NCBI GenBank assembly: GCA_947457025.1
Contig: CANGUI010000047.1
Coordinates: forward strand, 1-9,597
Source: Flammeovirgaceae bacterium
GTDB taxonomy: Bacteria; Bacteroidota; Bacteroidia; Cytophagales; Cyclobacteriaceae
Direction of reading: 5' to 3'
Length of the DNA: 9,597 nt
The stretch's first letter is position 1. Each line of letters begins with the position of its first letter. A program made the position numbers and the translations under genes. Shown piece by piece: positions 1 through 6,142 of the stretch. The notes beneath the pieces were generated by a model. The model did not search any database, was not told the origin of the DNA, and was given only the letters and a program-made list of their open reading frames with translations.

Positions 1-84
1 AGTATTTGAGATAAAATCGGCTGTCCGGTAAATTTTTTACTTTTATCCATGGCTACGTTTAAGTGTGGTAACTAAACATAACCA

Positions 85-115
85 AAAAGAGCGACCCTAA
101 ACAAGTCGCTCTTTT
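85..115. terminator. Bidirectional hairpin terminator with the stop codon of the minus-strand gene in its loop
   Basis: A perfect 11-bp inverted repeat, AAAAGAGCGAC (85-95) and GTCGCTCTTTT (105-115), encloses a 9-nt loop. The A and T runs at the stem edges give a U-tract on either strand, so it fits a Rho-independent terminator working both ways. The TAG stop of the minus-strand membrane-protein gene (97-99) lies in the loop, and its last residues (LKERLV) are encoded by the stem. No plus-strand gene is visible in bases 1-84: all three frames carry a stop within the first 31 bases, so any plus-strand user would have to end at the very edge of the window. Confidence 0.85.
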
Positions 116-396
116 AAAATTTTAGTCGGACAATAGTGTAAAAATATCTTTCTTGCTTGTCGCGGTAAAAAGTATCCAAGTAGTCCGATTGTAATAATCC
201 ATAGTCCTGAAATCACAAACAGTCCACTTACATGATTCTTCATAAAAAGTGCTCCAATTGGATTCCCCTCGTTCGCTTTCGTCAAGTCACCATCCCAGTA
301 TTCTTTCGATTGATAAATTACTGTTATCGTAACATCGAATATACTTGTCCAAAGCGCTGGTATTAAAAGAAGCAATTTATCCTTTCTTGTCATCAT
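97..396 (-). CDS. Small two-helix membrane protein, function unknown
   Basis: This 99-residue protein has two clear hydrophobic segments: about residues 8-28, with an Asp at 21 inside it, and 56-77. The linker between them is polar and holds an N-E-G-N-P-I motif at 42-47. A hydrophobic first helix followed by an (N/E)-x-NP motif recalls small membrane families of the DUF5658 kind, but the match is too weak to assign. The C-terminus (from about 79) is basic (RQARK, KILKER), so that end is probably cytoplasmic. The start at 394-396 (ATGATG) gives a short charged N-terminus before the first helix. A TATATTTG box lies about 46 bases upstream. The gene is visibly richer in A and T than the recombinase next to it and is divergent from it. 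The stop lies in a terminator loop, so the end is probably genuine and not a truncation. Confidence 0.7.
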   Translation of the reverse strand: MMTRKDKLLLLIPALWTSIFDVTITVIYQSKEYWDGDLTKANEGNPIGALFMKNHVSGLFVISGLWIITIGLLGYFLPRQARKIFLHYCPTKILKERLV

Positions 397-441
397 GCTC
401 TACTGTGTTTGAAAACGTCAATGAGCCTTGCTGCCAACTCT

Positions 442-449
442 CAAATATA
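442..449 (-). promoter_or_regulatory. Candidate -7 box (TATATTTG) for the small membrane-protein gene
   Basis: On the minus strand the sequence reads TATATTTG, an exact match to the Bacteroidota -7 consensus TAnnTTTG. It would place the transcript start near 436 and leave a leader of about 40 nt before the ATG at 396. I see no convincing TTTG at -33. The call rests on the motif and its position only. Confidence 0.4.
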
Positions 450-459
450 CGCAATAAAC

Positions 460-517
460 CCGGGAACGGTTCTTCCAGACGCATTCCCGGCAAAACGTTG
501 AAAATCTGGCGTTTCAA
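460..517. repeat. Two inverted repeats in the divergent spacer upstream of the recombinase gene
   Basis: The first repeat pairs CCGGGAA (460-466) with TTCCCGG (484-490) across a 17-nt loop. The second pairs TTGAAA (498-503) with TTTCAA (512-517) across 8 nt. They sit between the divergent -7 boxes of the membrane-protein gene (442-449) and the recombinase gene (545-552). They could be binding sites for the recombinase or for a repressor; the sequence alone does not decide. Confidence 0.5.
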
Positions 518-544
518 GATGATGGGAATTTAGCGTATTTCGTA

Positions 545-552
545 TAATTTTG
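545..552 (+). promoter_or_regulatory. Candidate -7 box (TAATTTTG) for the tyrosine recombinase gene
   Basis: TAATTTTG matches the Bacteroidota -7 consensus TAnnTTTG exactly. Transcription would start near 558, about 22 nt before the ATG at 580. No TTTG stands at the usual -33 spacing. The region before the ATG (CACAAAATG) is A-rich without a Shine-Dalgarno sequence, as is usual in this phylum. Confidence 0.4.
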
Positions 553-579
553 ATTTTTCACATTTTAAGATAACACAAA

Positions 580-1671
580 ATGCGCAGGGATGTACCTCGA
601 ATTGATTGGAGCGGCTTTGGCTTCGAGGAAGGCGAACATAAAAACACTTCGGTAATCTGGATCAAGTTTGCCTATAATGCCGCAAAAATTGAGTCGGTGA
701 AGGCGGTGGGCGGGCGGTGGAGTAATTCGAAGAAGTGTTGGTACGTGGCGGCCAATACGCATTTCAGGCAGTTGTTCGGTCTCGCCGCGCCGCTGGCGGG
801 TAAGCGCGTGCTGGCGCGCGTGTCGCCCTACAACCAACAGCAACTTCAGCGCATGCGCGAGGAACTTCAGCTGAAGGCGTACAGCCCCGCCACGCTGCGC
901 ACCTATTTGGTGGAGTTTGCGCAATTGCTGTACGTGTTGAAAAATGTACCTGCTGATACGCTCAGCTATGAACGTTTACGCAGCTACATGCTTTATTGCG
1001 TGAATGAATTGAAAGTTTCCGAGAACCAACTGCACAGTCGCCTGAATGCCATTAAGTTTTATTACGAGCAGGTACTTAAAAAAGAAAAATTTACGGCGGA
1101 AATCCCGCGGCCAAAAAAGCCGTCTACGTTGCCCAAAGTACTGAGCCAAAAAGAGGTTTTGAAAATTTTTGCTGCGGTCGGGAATGACAAGCATTTACTG
1201 ATGCTTGAACTCTGCTACGGCATGGGTTTGCGGGTAAGTGAAATTGTTAAGCTCAAAGTAAGCGATATTAACAGCCACCGCATGCAGGTGTTGGTGGAGG
1301 GTGCCAAAGGAAAAAAAGACCGCTATGTGCCGCTACCGGGTTCGGTGCTACAACTCCTGCGTGCCTATTACCGGGCGTACCGCCCTAAAACGTACTTATT
1401 TGAAGGCCAGTATGGCGCACGGTATTCCATTCGCAGTGTGCAAACCGTTTTTAAGAACGCGATGCGAAGCGCTGGGATAAAAACCCCCGTAGGCATTCAT
1501 GGCTTACGGCACAGTTACGCTACGCACTTGCTGGAAGCCGGAACGGACATGACATTCATACAAAAGCTGCTGGGCCATCATGATATTAAAACCACGCAAC
1601 GGTATGCGTATGTTGGTCAAGCCCAACTCAATGCGGTGGGCAGTCCGCTGGATAAACTCCGCAAGCGTTGA
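580..1671 (+). CDS. Tyrosine recombinase/integrase with an extra N-terminal domain
   Basis: The 363-residue protein is a site-specific DNA recombinase of the phage-integrase (XerC/D-like) family. All catalytic residues are visible: Arg218 (GLRVSE), Lys243 (GAKGKKDR), His307 and Arg310 (HGLRHSYATH), His333 (LGHH) and the nucleophile Tyr342 (TTQRYAYV). The SAM-like core-binding domain runs about 85-170 and the catalytic domain about 186-345. Residues 1-75 are additional to a standard Xer protein of roughly 300 residues. This extension contains VGGRW (43-47) and KKCWYV (51-56), a GRW...W pattern that loosely recalls the HARP domain of SMARCAL1-type helicases, and might bind DNA. There is no IntI-type insertion before the catalytic H-x-x-R, so it is not a classical integron integrase. 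It is divergent from the membrane-protein gene, and a structured repeat follows its stop by about 17 bp. Its target is unknown; no att pair is obvious. Confidence 0.92.
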   Translation: MRRDVPRIDWSGFGFEEGEHKNTSVIWIKFAYNAAKIESVKAVGGRWSNSKKCWYVAANTHFRQLFGLAAPLAGKRVLARVSPYNQQQLQRMREELQLKAYSPATLRTYLVEFAQLLYVLKNVPADTLSYERLRSYMLYCVNELKVSENQLHSRLNAIKFYYEQVLKKEKFTAEIPRPKKPSTLPKVLSQKEVLKIFAAVGNDKHLLMLELCYGMGLRVSEIVKLKVSDINSHRMQVLVEGAKGKKDRYVPLPGSVLQLLRAYYRAYRPKTYLFEGQYGARYSIRSVQTVFKNAMRSAGIKTPVGIHGLRHSYATHLLEAGTDMTFIQKLLGHHDIKTTQRYAYVGQAQLNAVGSPLDKLRKR

Positions 1672-1687
1672 GAGTAGCGCCCGGCCA

Positions 1688-1804
1688 CGGATAGAAACGG
1701 AAACCCCGCCAAGGGCTGGCTGTGCGGGGGCGCGGAGTTGAAGTGAATAGCCGGGCCCGAGCCGCCGGGGCCGCGCGCGTGGAGCGAGGGGGCCGCCAAA
1801 AACA
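1688..1804 (+). repeat. Structured intergenic element, copy 1 (plus orientation)
   Basis: The element opens with GGATAGAAACGGAAACCCCG (1689-1708) and its second half-motif is GGAGTTGAAGTGAATAGCC (1734-1752). Between them CCCCGC and GCGGGG can pair. A long GC-rich tail leads to an edge reading GCCGCCAAAAAC near 1793-1804. The two half-motifs are diverged direct repeats of one another (AGCGGAAAGCCCG type). Two further copies lie at 5068-5155 (minus) and 8598-8682 (plus). The distance from first to second half-motif is 45-46 nt here and in the 8598 copy, and 49 nt in the minus copy. It starts about 17 bp after the recombinase stop. Confidence 0.7.
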
Positions 1805-1854
1805 TTTCTGTTTCGCACGTGGCTGCGGTTGATTACATTTCTCCACCTAAATTC

Positions 1855-4800
1855 ATGCTTATGCCACGCGCCTATCTTCTGCTTGTTTTTCTGTTTGCCT
1901 TTGTGTGGGCCAACGCCCAGCCGGTCGATCCGGCCTTTTATGGAAATCTAAAATGGCGCAACATCGGGCCGCAACGCGGGGGGCGCTCGCTCGGGGCCAG
2001 TGGCAGCCCGGGCCGCATCAACGAATACTACTTTGGCGCTACGGGTGGCGGCCTGTGGAAAACCACGGATGGTGGGCAGGAATGGTTTCCGGTAACGGAT
2101 GGAAAAATTTCGTCTTCGTCTATCGGGGCGGTGGCCGTGGCTGAAACCAATCCGGATGTTGTGTACATCGGTGCTGGTGAAACGCAGCTGCGCGGCAGCA
2201 TTACGCAGGGCGATGGCGTGTACAAAACCACCGATGGCGGCAAAACGTGGCGCCACCTGGGCTTGCGCGAAACTCAGGCCATTGCGCGCATCCGCGTGCA
2301 TCCTACCAATCCGGATATCGTGTATGTGGCCGCGCTGGGCCACCCTTACGGGGATAACGAAGAGCGCGGTGTGTTTCGCAGCACCGATGCCGGCAACACG
2401 TGGAAGAAGATTTTGTATGTGAGCCCGAAAGCGGGCGCTGCGGATCTGATCATCGACCGCACAAACCCGAAGATTGTGTACGCCACCACGTGGCAGGTGT
2501 ACCGCAAAACGTGGAAGATGTGGGGCGGTGGGCCGGATTGCAAACTCTGGAAATCGGAAAACGGTGGCGATACATGGACGGAGCTGACGCGCAACCCCGG
2601 CATGCCGGCACCGCCTTTCGGAAAAATCGGCATCACGGTGTCGCCTGCCGACAACAAGCGGCTGTGGGCTATTGTAGAAGCGAATGACGGAGGTGTGTAC
2701 CGCAGCGATGACGCGGGCGCCACCTGGAAAAAAGTGAATGACGAACGCAAGCTGCGCCAGCGTGCCTTCTACTACACGCGCATCTATGCCGATCCGTTCG
2801 ACCGCGAAACGGTGTATTGCCTGAATGTGGATTTCTGGAAATCCACCGATGGCGGAGTGAAGTTCGACCAGGAAATTCAGGGCAAGCATGGCGACTACCA
2901 CGACCTGTGGATTGACCCGAACAACCCGCAGCGCATGATCGTGGCCGATGACGGGGGCGGCTCCGTAAGTGTGAATGGCGGCAAGAGCTGGACGGATCAG
3001 GATTACTGTACCACGCAGTTCTACCACGTAACCACCACCAACCACGTGCCCTACCACGTGGCAGGTGCGCAGCAAGATAACTCTACCATTGCCGTGCCCA
3101 GTGAAGGGTGGAACCACATGAACGTGCTGGGCGAGTGGGGCTACGATGTGGGCGGTGGCGAGAGTGGCTACATTACCTCGCACCCCAACGAACCGAACGT
3201 GTATTACGCGGGCAGCCAGGGCGCGCTGCTTACGCGCAAAGATGTGCTCACCGGCCAGATTCGCGACATCCAGGTGTACCCGCGCTTCTTCTCGGGCGAG
3301 CCGGCCAGCTCGCTGCCCGAGCGCTGGCAGTGGACGTACCCGATTGTGTTTTCACCGAAAGATGCCAACACGTTGTTTACCTGTTCGCAGCATGTGTGGC
3401 GCACCACCAACGATGGCCAGAGCTGGGAAAAAATTTCGCCCGACCTTACGTATGCCGATCCGGAAACGCTCGGCCCCACGGGCGGGGAGATCACCAAAGA
3501 CATGAACGGCCCGGAGATCTACGCCACCGTATTTGCGCTGGCGCCTTCGTTTCATGATATCAATACGATCTGGGCCGGCAGCGATGACGGCAAAATTCAC
3601 ATTACGCGCAATGGCGGCAAGAACTGGGCGGACATCACACCCAAAGATCTGCCGAAGCATTCCGTAGTGGCGATCATCGATGAGTCGCGTCACTCCGCTG
3701 GTACGGCCTACGTTGCGGCATTCCGGTATCAGGTGGATGACCGACAGCCGTATGTTTTCCGCACCACGGATTTTGGAAAAACGTGGACGAAGATTGTGAG
3801 TGGCATTAAAGACGGCCACTTTGCGCGCAGCGTGCGCGAAGATCACGTGCGGCCGGGATTGCTTTTTCTCGGCACGGAACATGGCGCGTATGTGTCGTTC
3901 AACGCGGGCGATACCTGGCAGTCGCTGCAATTGAATTTGCCCGACACGCCCATCCGCGATCTGGTGGTGAAGAATGATGATGTAGTGCTGGGCACGCACG
4001 GTCGCGGCTTTTGGATTCTGGATGACATCAACCCGCTGCGCCAACATTCGGAAGCGGTAGCCAAACAAGCGGTAACGTTGTTTCAGCCGAGCGATGCCAT
4101 CCGCGGTGTGTACGATGCCGTATTTCAGTATTATCTGAAAGGCAAAGTGGACTCTGTGAAGCTCGATATTCTGGATGCCAATGGCAGCGTGGTGCGTTCG
4201 TTTGTGGGAACGAAAGCCGAGGAAAAACCAACCGCGGGAGATTGGTGGGGTGCAGGCGAAGGCAAGCCTACCACAGCCGCGGGGCTGAACACCTTCAAGT
4301 GGAATTTGCGCTATCCGGGCGCCACTGTTTTTGATGGCATCATCATCTGGGGGGCGCGCCCGCAGAACGGGCCGAAGGCGCCCATCGGCAAGTACCAGGT
4401 GCGACTAACAGCCGGAGGAGTTACGCAGACGTATCCGTTTAACGTAAAGATTAACCCCAACCTGAAAGGTGTAACAGAGGCCGATCTGAAAGAGACCTTT
4501 GACCTGGCCATGAAAATTCGCGACAAAGAAAGTGCCGCCAACGAGGCGGTGATACGCATCCGGAAGATTCGCGCGCAGGCCGAAGAGCGCATCAAAGAAG
4601 CCAACGATGCCACGTTCACCACGCAGGCAAACGAGTGGATCGGCAAACTCACCGCCATTGAAGAAGATTTGTACCAAACGAAAAACCGCAGTGGCCAGGA
4701 TCCGCTTAACTTCCCGATTAAACTCGGCAACCGCCTGTCGGCCCTGCGCAGAAGTTTAGAGACGGGCGACAACAAACCCACGGCTGGGGCTTACAAAGTG

Positions 4801-4926
4801 TTTGATGAGCTGAGCAAAGAGCTGGACGGCCACCTGGCGAAGTTGGAGAGTGTGATCGCGAGCCGCACTGCGCTGAACACGTGGTTGAGCGGAAAGGGAT
4901 TGAAGGAGATTGGGGCGGGGAAGTGA
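1855..4926 (+). CDS. Secreted Asp-box beta-propeller protein (sortilin/VPS10-like, BNR repeat family)
   Basis: The frame is open from a GTG at 1819, but the ATG at 1855 (or 1861) gives a normal signal peptide, MLMPRAYLLLVFLFAFVWANA, cut before Gln22, so I place the start at 1855 (1,023 residues). Eleven Asp-box motifs (S/T-x-D/N-x-G-x-x-W/F) follow, among them KTTDGGQEW, KTTDGGKTW, RSTDAGNTW, RSDDAGATW, RTTDFGKTW and VSFNAGDTW, spread over about residues 69-690. This is the signature of sortilin/VPS10 and BNR-type propellers, here probably two. An Ig-like or FlgD-like domain follows (about 740-870), then a charged helical tail (about 872-1023). There is no T9SS sorting domain at the C-terminus. 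Such proteins are often named glycosyl hydrolases by similarity to GH74, but I see no evidence for catalysis. An extracellular or periplasmic binding role is the safer reading. The gene is more GC-rich than the lipoprotein gene and stands alone. Confidence 0.88.
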   Translation: MLMPRAYLLLVFLFAFVWANAQPVDPAFYGNLKWRNIGPQRGGRSLGASGSPGRINEYYFGATGGGLWKTTDGGQEWFPVTDGKISSSSIGAVAVAETNPDVVYIGAGETQLRGSITQGDGVYKTTDGGKTWRHLGLRETQAIARIRVHPTNPDIVYVAALGHPYGDNEERGVFRSTDAGNTWKKILYVSPKAGAADLIIDRTNPKIVYATTWQVYRKTWKMWGGGPDCKLWKSENGGDTWTELTRNPGMPAPPFGKIGITVSPADNKRLWAIVEANDGGVYRSDDAGATWKKVNDERKLRQRAFYYTRIYADPFDRETVYCLNVDFWKSTDGGVKFDQEIQGKHGDYHDLWIDPNNPQRMIVADDGGGSVSVNGGKSWTDQDYCTTQFYHVTTTNHVPYHVAGAQQDNSTIAVPSEGWNHMNVLGEWGYDVGGGESGYITSHPNEPNVYYAGSQGALLTRKDVLTGQIRDIQVYPRFFSGEPASSLPERWQWTYPIVFSPKDANTLFTCSQHVWRTTNDGQSWEKISPDLTYADPETLGPTGGEITKDMNGPEIYATVFALAPSFHDINTIWAGSDDGKIHITRNGGKNWADITPKDLPKHSVVAIIDESRHSAGTAYVAAFRYQVDDRQPYVFRTTDFGKTWTKIVSGIKDGHFARSVREDHVRPGLLFLGTEHGAYVSFNAGDTWQSLQLNLPDTPIRDLVVKNDDVVLGTHGRGFWILDDINPLRQHSEAVAKQAVTLFQPSDAIRGVYDAVFQYYLKGKVDSVKLDILDANGSVVRSFVGTKAEEKPTAGDWWGAGEGKPTTAAGLNTFKWNLRYPGATVFDGIIIWGARPQNGPKAPIGKYQVRLTAGGVTQTYPFNVKINPNLKGVTEADLKETFDLAMKIRDKESAANEAVIRIRKIRAQAEERIKEANDATFTTQANEWIGKLTAIEEDLYQTKNRSGQDPLNFPIKLGNRLSALRRSLETGDNKPTAGAYKVFDELSKELDGHLAKLESVIASRTALNTWLSGKGLKEIGAGK

Positions 4927-5067
4927 GGATATTGAATTGACAGTTGATTGTTGTTCGTGGTGAACTGCTATTTGCGTGCAATACTTGAACAAAAAGTTGC
5001 CGGGCAGGTTGCAAACGTGCTTTATCTGTTGTTGCACATGCCCTGGGGGAAAGGCGCAAGCCGTAGA
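4927..5067. other. Intergenic stretch, no gene seen
   Basis: Between the stop of the Asp-box protein and the second intergenic element I find no convincing reading frame, no terminator hairpin with a T-run, and no TAnnTTTG box. Short frames that cross it in several phases overlap the repeat element and show no protein character. Confidence 0.5.
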
Positions 5068-5155
5068 TTTTCTTTTGGGCGGCTATCGGGCTGTACGCTA
5101 TACTCCTCGCCACCGCACACACGCCCGCGCCGCTGCGGGGTGCCGCTTCCATCCC
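5068..5155 (-). repeat. Structured intergenic element, copy 2 (minus orientation)
   Basis: On the minus strand the element opens with GGGATGGAAGCGGCACCCCG at 5155 and has its second half-motif GGAGTATAGCGTACAGCCCG at 5106-5087. It ends in GCCGCCCAAAAGAAAATC at 5084-5067. The skeleton and 3' edge match the copies at 1688 and 8598, although the internal stem (CCGC/GCGG) and loop differ. It separates the Asp-box gene from the toxin-antitoxin operon. Confidence 0.65.
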
Positions 5156-5190
5156 GGCCGCATTTTGCCGCCTATCGGTGTGCCGCGCCA

Positions 5191-5207
5191 GCAAGGAAGT
5201 CTTTCCT
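5191..5207. repeat. Small hairpin AAGGAA/TTCCTT
   Basis: A short inverted repeat (AAGGAA, a GTCT loop, TTCCTT) lies just before the first copy of the 16-bp repeat that brackets the toxin-antitoxin genes. It is not followed by a T-run, so it is not a standard terminator. Function unknown. Confidence 0.35.
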
Positions 5208-5223
5208 TCGCGGATCGTCTCCC
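5208..5223 (+). repeat. 16-bp direct repeat, left copy, upstream of yefM-yoeB
   Basis: TCGCGGATCGTCTCCC occurs here and again, identically, at 5844-5859, just beyond the yoeB stop. The copies are 636 bp apart and bracket the toxin-antitoxin cassette. This left copy has no matching inverted arm next to it, whereas the right copy forms half of a strong hairpin. Confidence 0.6.
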
Positions 5224-5295
5224 ACTCCTCACTGTTTGCCAGTTTCGAGCAGCACATGTCGAACAGCGAAACAGCGAAGTTTGATAAGAGTTCGA

Positions 5296-5303
5296 TAGAT
5301 TTG
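5296..5303 (+). promoter_or_regulatory. Candidate -7 box (TAGATTTG) of the yefM-yoeB operon, overlapping its operator
   Basis: TAGATTTG matches TAnnTTTG exactly. Transcription would begin near 5310, giving a leader of only about a dozen bases. The last three bases of the box are the first three of the operator palindrome, so a bound antitoxin would block the promoter directly. A TTTG at 5280-5283 is closer (12 bp) than the usual -33 spacing, so the upstream element is doubtful. Confidence 0.4.
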
Positions 5304-5320
5304 TACAAAAAATTGTACAA
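5301..5320. promoter_or_regulatory. YefM operator: two TTGTACAA palindromes separated by AAAA
   Basis: Two identical 8-bp palindromes, TTGTACAA at 5301-5308 and 5313-5320, are separated by four A. Their TGTACA cores are 12 bp apart centre to centre. In E. coli, YefM and the YoeB-YefM complex bind a pair of repeats with TGTACA cores at this same spacing. The site ends 2 bp before the yefM ATG and leaves no room for a Shine-Dalgarno sequence. Binding here would cover the promoter -7 box and the transcript start, as expected for autorepression. Confidence 0.85.
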
Positions 5321-5322
5321 CT

Positions 5323-5577
5323 ATGGAAGTGACGACTTACTCCAGCTTTCGCGCAAGTTTAAAAAAGAAGCTTGACAAGATTACCAATGATCACGACATC
5401 CTGATTGTTAACCGAAAAGGCAATAAGGATGTGGTGGTCATGTCGCTAAAAGATTATAACTCGTTAGAAGAGACATTGTATTTGCTCTCATCAAAAGCAA
5501 ATGCGGAGAAACTGCGCCTGGGAATAAAACAATTGAAAGAAGGCAAAGTAGTAAAGAAGTCGTTGAAAGATTTATGA
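5323..5577 (+). CDS. yefM: Antitoxin YefM (Phd/YefM family)
   Basis: This 84-residue antitoxin binds and blocks the YoeB ribonuclease and represses its own operon. The N-terminus (MEVTTYSSFR) and the middle (ILIVNRKGNKDVVVMSLKDY, residues 26-45) are the classic Phd/YefM DNA-binding and dimer fold. The ETLYLLSSKANAEKL segment (about 49-63) is the usual start of the toxin-binding tail. Length and start agree with E. coli YefM, which supports the ATG at 5323 even though the operator leaves only 2 bp in front of it. Its last four bases overlap the start of yoeB (ATGA), so the two genes should be translationally coupled. It looks intact. Confidence 0.95.
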   Translation: MEVTTYSSFRASLKKKLDKITNDHDILIVNRKGNKDVVVMSLKDYNSLEETLYLLSSKANAEKLRLGIKQLKEGKVVKKSLKDL

Positions 5578-5828
5578 CGATTTCCTTTGCGGAGGTGGCA
5601 TGGGAGCAGTACCAGGAGTGGGCGTCTACTCAACCGGAGATGATTCCCAGAATCAATGAACTGATCAAGCAATGCAGTCGCGACCCCTTCAAGGGCATTG
5701 GCAAGCCCGAGCCGCTTAAGGGTGATTTGAAAGGGTTTTGGAGCAGGCGTATCAATCAAGAACACCGGCTGGTGTGCCGTGCCAGCAAAGGGAGTCTTGA
5801 AATCATCTCGTGTAAGTATCATTACTGA
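5574..5828 (+). CDS. yoeB: Toxin YoeB, ribosome-dependent mRNA endonuclease (RelE superfamily)
   Basis: The 84-residue toxin cuts mRNA in the ribosomal A site and is neutralised by YefM. It has the same length as E. coli YoeB, and the known active-site residues fall at the same numbers: Glu46, Arg65 (EHRLVCR), His83 and Tyr84 (the C-terminal KYHY). The conserved core GKPEPLKGDLKGFWSRRI (43-60) is also present. The toxin is therefore probably active, with no sign of decay. It overlaps yefM by 4 bp and shares its promoter. The stop is followed by a pyrimidine run and a hairpin at 5846-5878. Confidence 0.96.
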   Translation: MTISFAEVAWEQYQEWASTQPEMIPRINELIKQCSRDPFKGIGKPEPLKGDLKGFWSRRINQEHRLVCRASKGSLEIISCKYHY

Positions 5829-5843
5829 ACTTTCTTTTTTCTG

Positions 5844-5878
5844 TCGCGGATCGTCTCCCGCCTGGGGGACCGATCCGC
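5844..5878. repeat. Right copy of the 16-bp repeat, forming a strong hairpin after yoeB
   Basis: The repeat TCGCGGATCGTCTCCC (5844-5859) is followed by GGGGGACCGATCCGC, and the two arms pair as GCGGATCG/CGATCCGC plus CTCCC/GGGGG around a short loop. A pyrimidine run (CTTTCTTTTTTCTG) precedes it and no T-run follows. It may still help end the yefM-yoeB transcript, but it is not a standard Rho-independent terminator on either strand. Confidence 0.55.
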
Positions 5879-6142
5879 TGCCAATTCCACATTAGATTCA
5901 CTTGCTTCCCGTATTTTCCCAAAGCGTTAACGTGAGTTTTGGGTGCTGTAAATTCAATTCATGAAACACCGCACTGGAATGAAGATGCTTCTGAAATAAA
6001 TCCGGCATTTTCCATTAACTCATAACCGACTTCAAATAGATGTACGTCAACCTTTGAAAAACAAATGGTTCAGAAGAGCAAACGTTTAGGGTGATGCTAT
6101 ATCGTCTTGTGTTGCAGATTCAGACCGGCATAAGGGCTGATC
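5879..6142. other. Intergenic stretch between convergent yoeB and lipoprotein genes, no gene seen
   Basis: Only very short frames occur here (for example 12 codons from the ATG at 5961). I see no hairpin with a T-run for the minus-strand lipoprotein gene, and no recognisable gene fragment. The base composition is ordinary for non-coding DNA of this window. Confidence 0.45.

Noticed and set aside
97..580. Integron-like arrangement (recombinase with a divergent small gene that ends in a hairpin)
   Set aside because: The recombinase lacks the IntI-specific insertion. The hairpin at 85-115 is a plain terminator without RYYYAAC/GTTRRRY core sites, and only one candidate cassette gene is present.
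1819..1854. GTG at 1819 as the start of the Asp-box protein
   Set aside because: It would add 12 residues (MAAVDYISPPKF) before a complete signal peptide. The ATG at 1855 or 1861 gives a normal export signal.
1720..1854. TTTC, 19 bp, TACATTTC (1811-1841) as the promoter of the Asp-box gene
   Set aside because: Both boxes miss the final G of the consensus and would leave a leader of only a few bases. Too weak to list as a feature.
1948..3183. Long minus-strand open frame (411 codons) opposite the Asp-box gene
   Set aside because: It is rich in Arg, His, Val and Ala with no domain pattern and mirrors a GC-rich, strongly protein-like plus-strand gene. The same holds for 3352-4068 and the other frames inside 1855-4926.
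4718..5320. Minus-strand open frame of 200 codons across the intergenic region and the toxin-antitoxin upstream region
   Set aside because: Its composition is dominated by the GC-rich repeat element and the antisense of the Asp-box gene end. It has no protein-like pattern and would run through the yefM operator.
5829..5880. Standard Rho-independent terminator after yoeB
   Set aside because: The hairpin at 5846-5878 is strong, but the pyrimidine run precedes it on the plus strand and no T-run follows on either strand.
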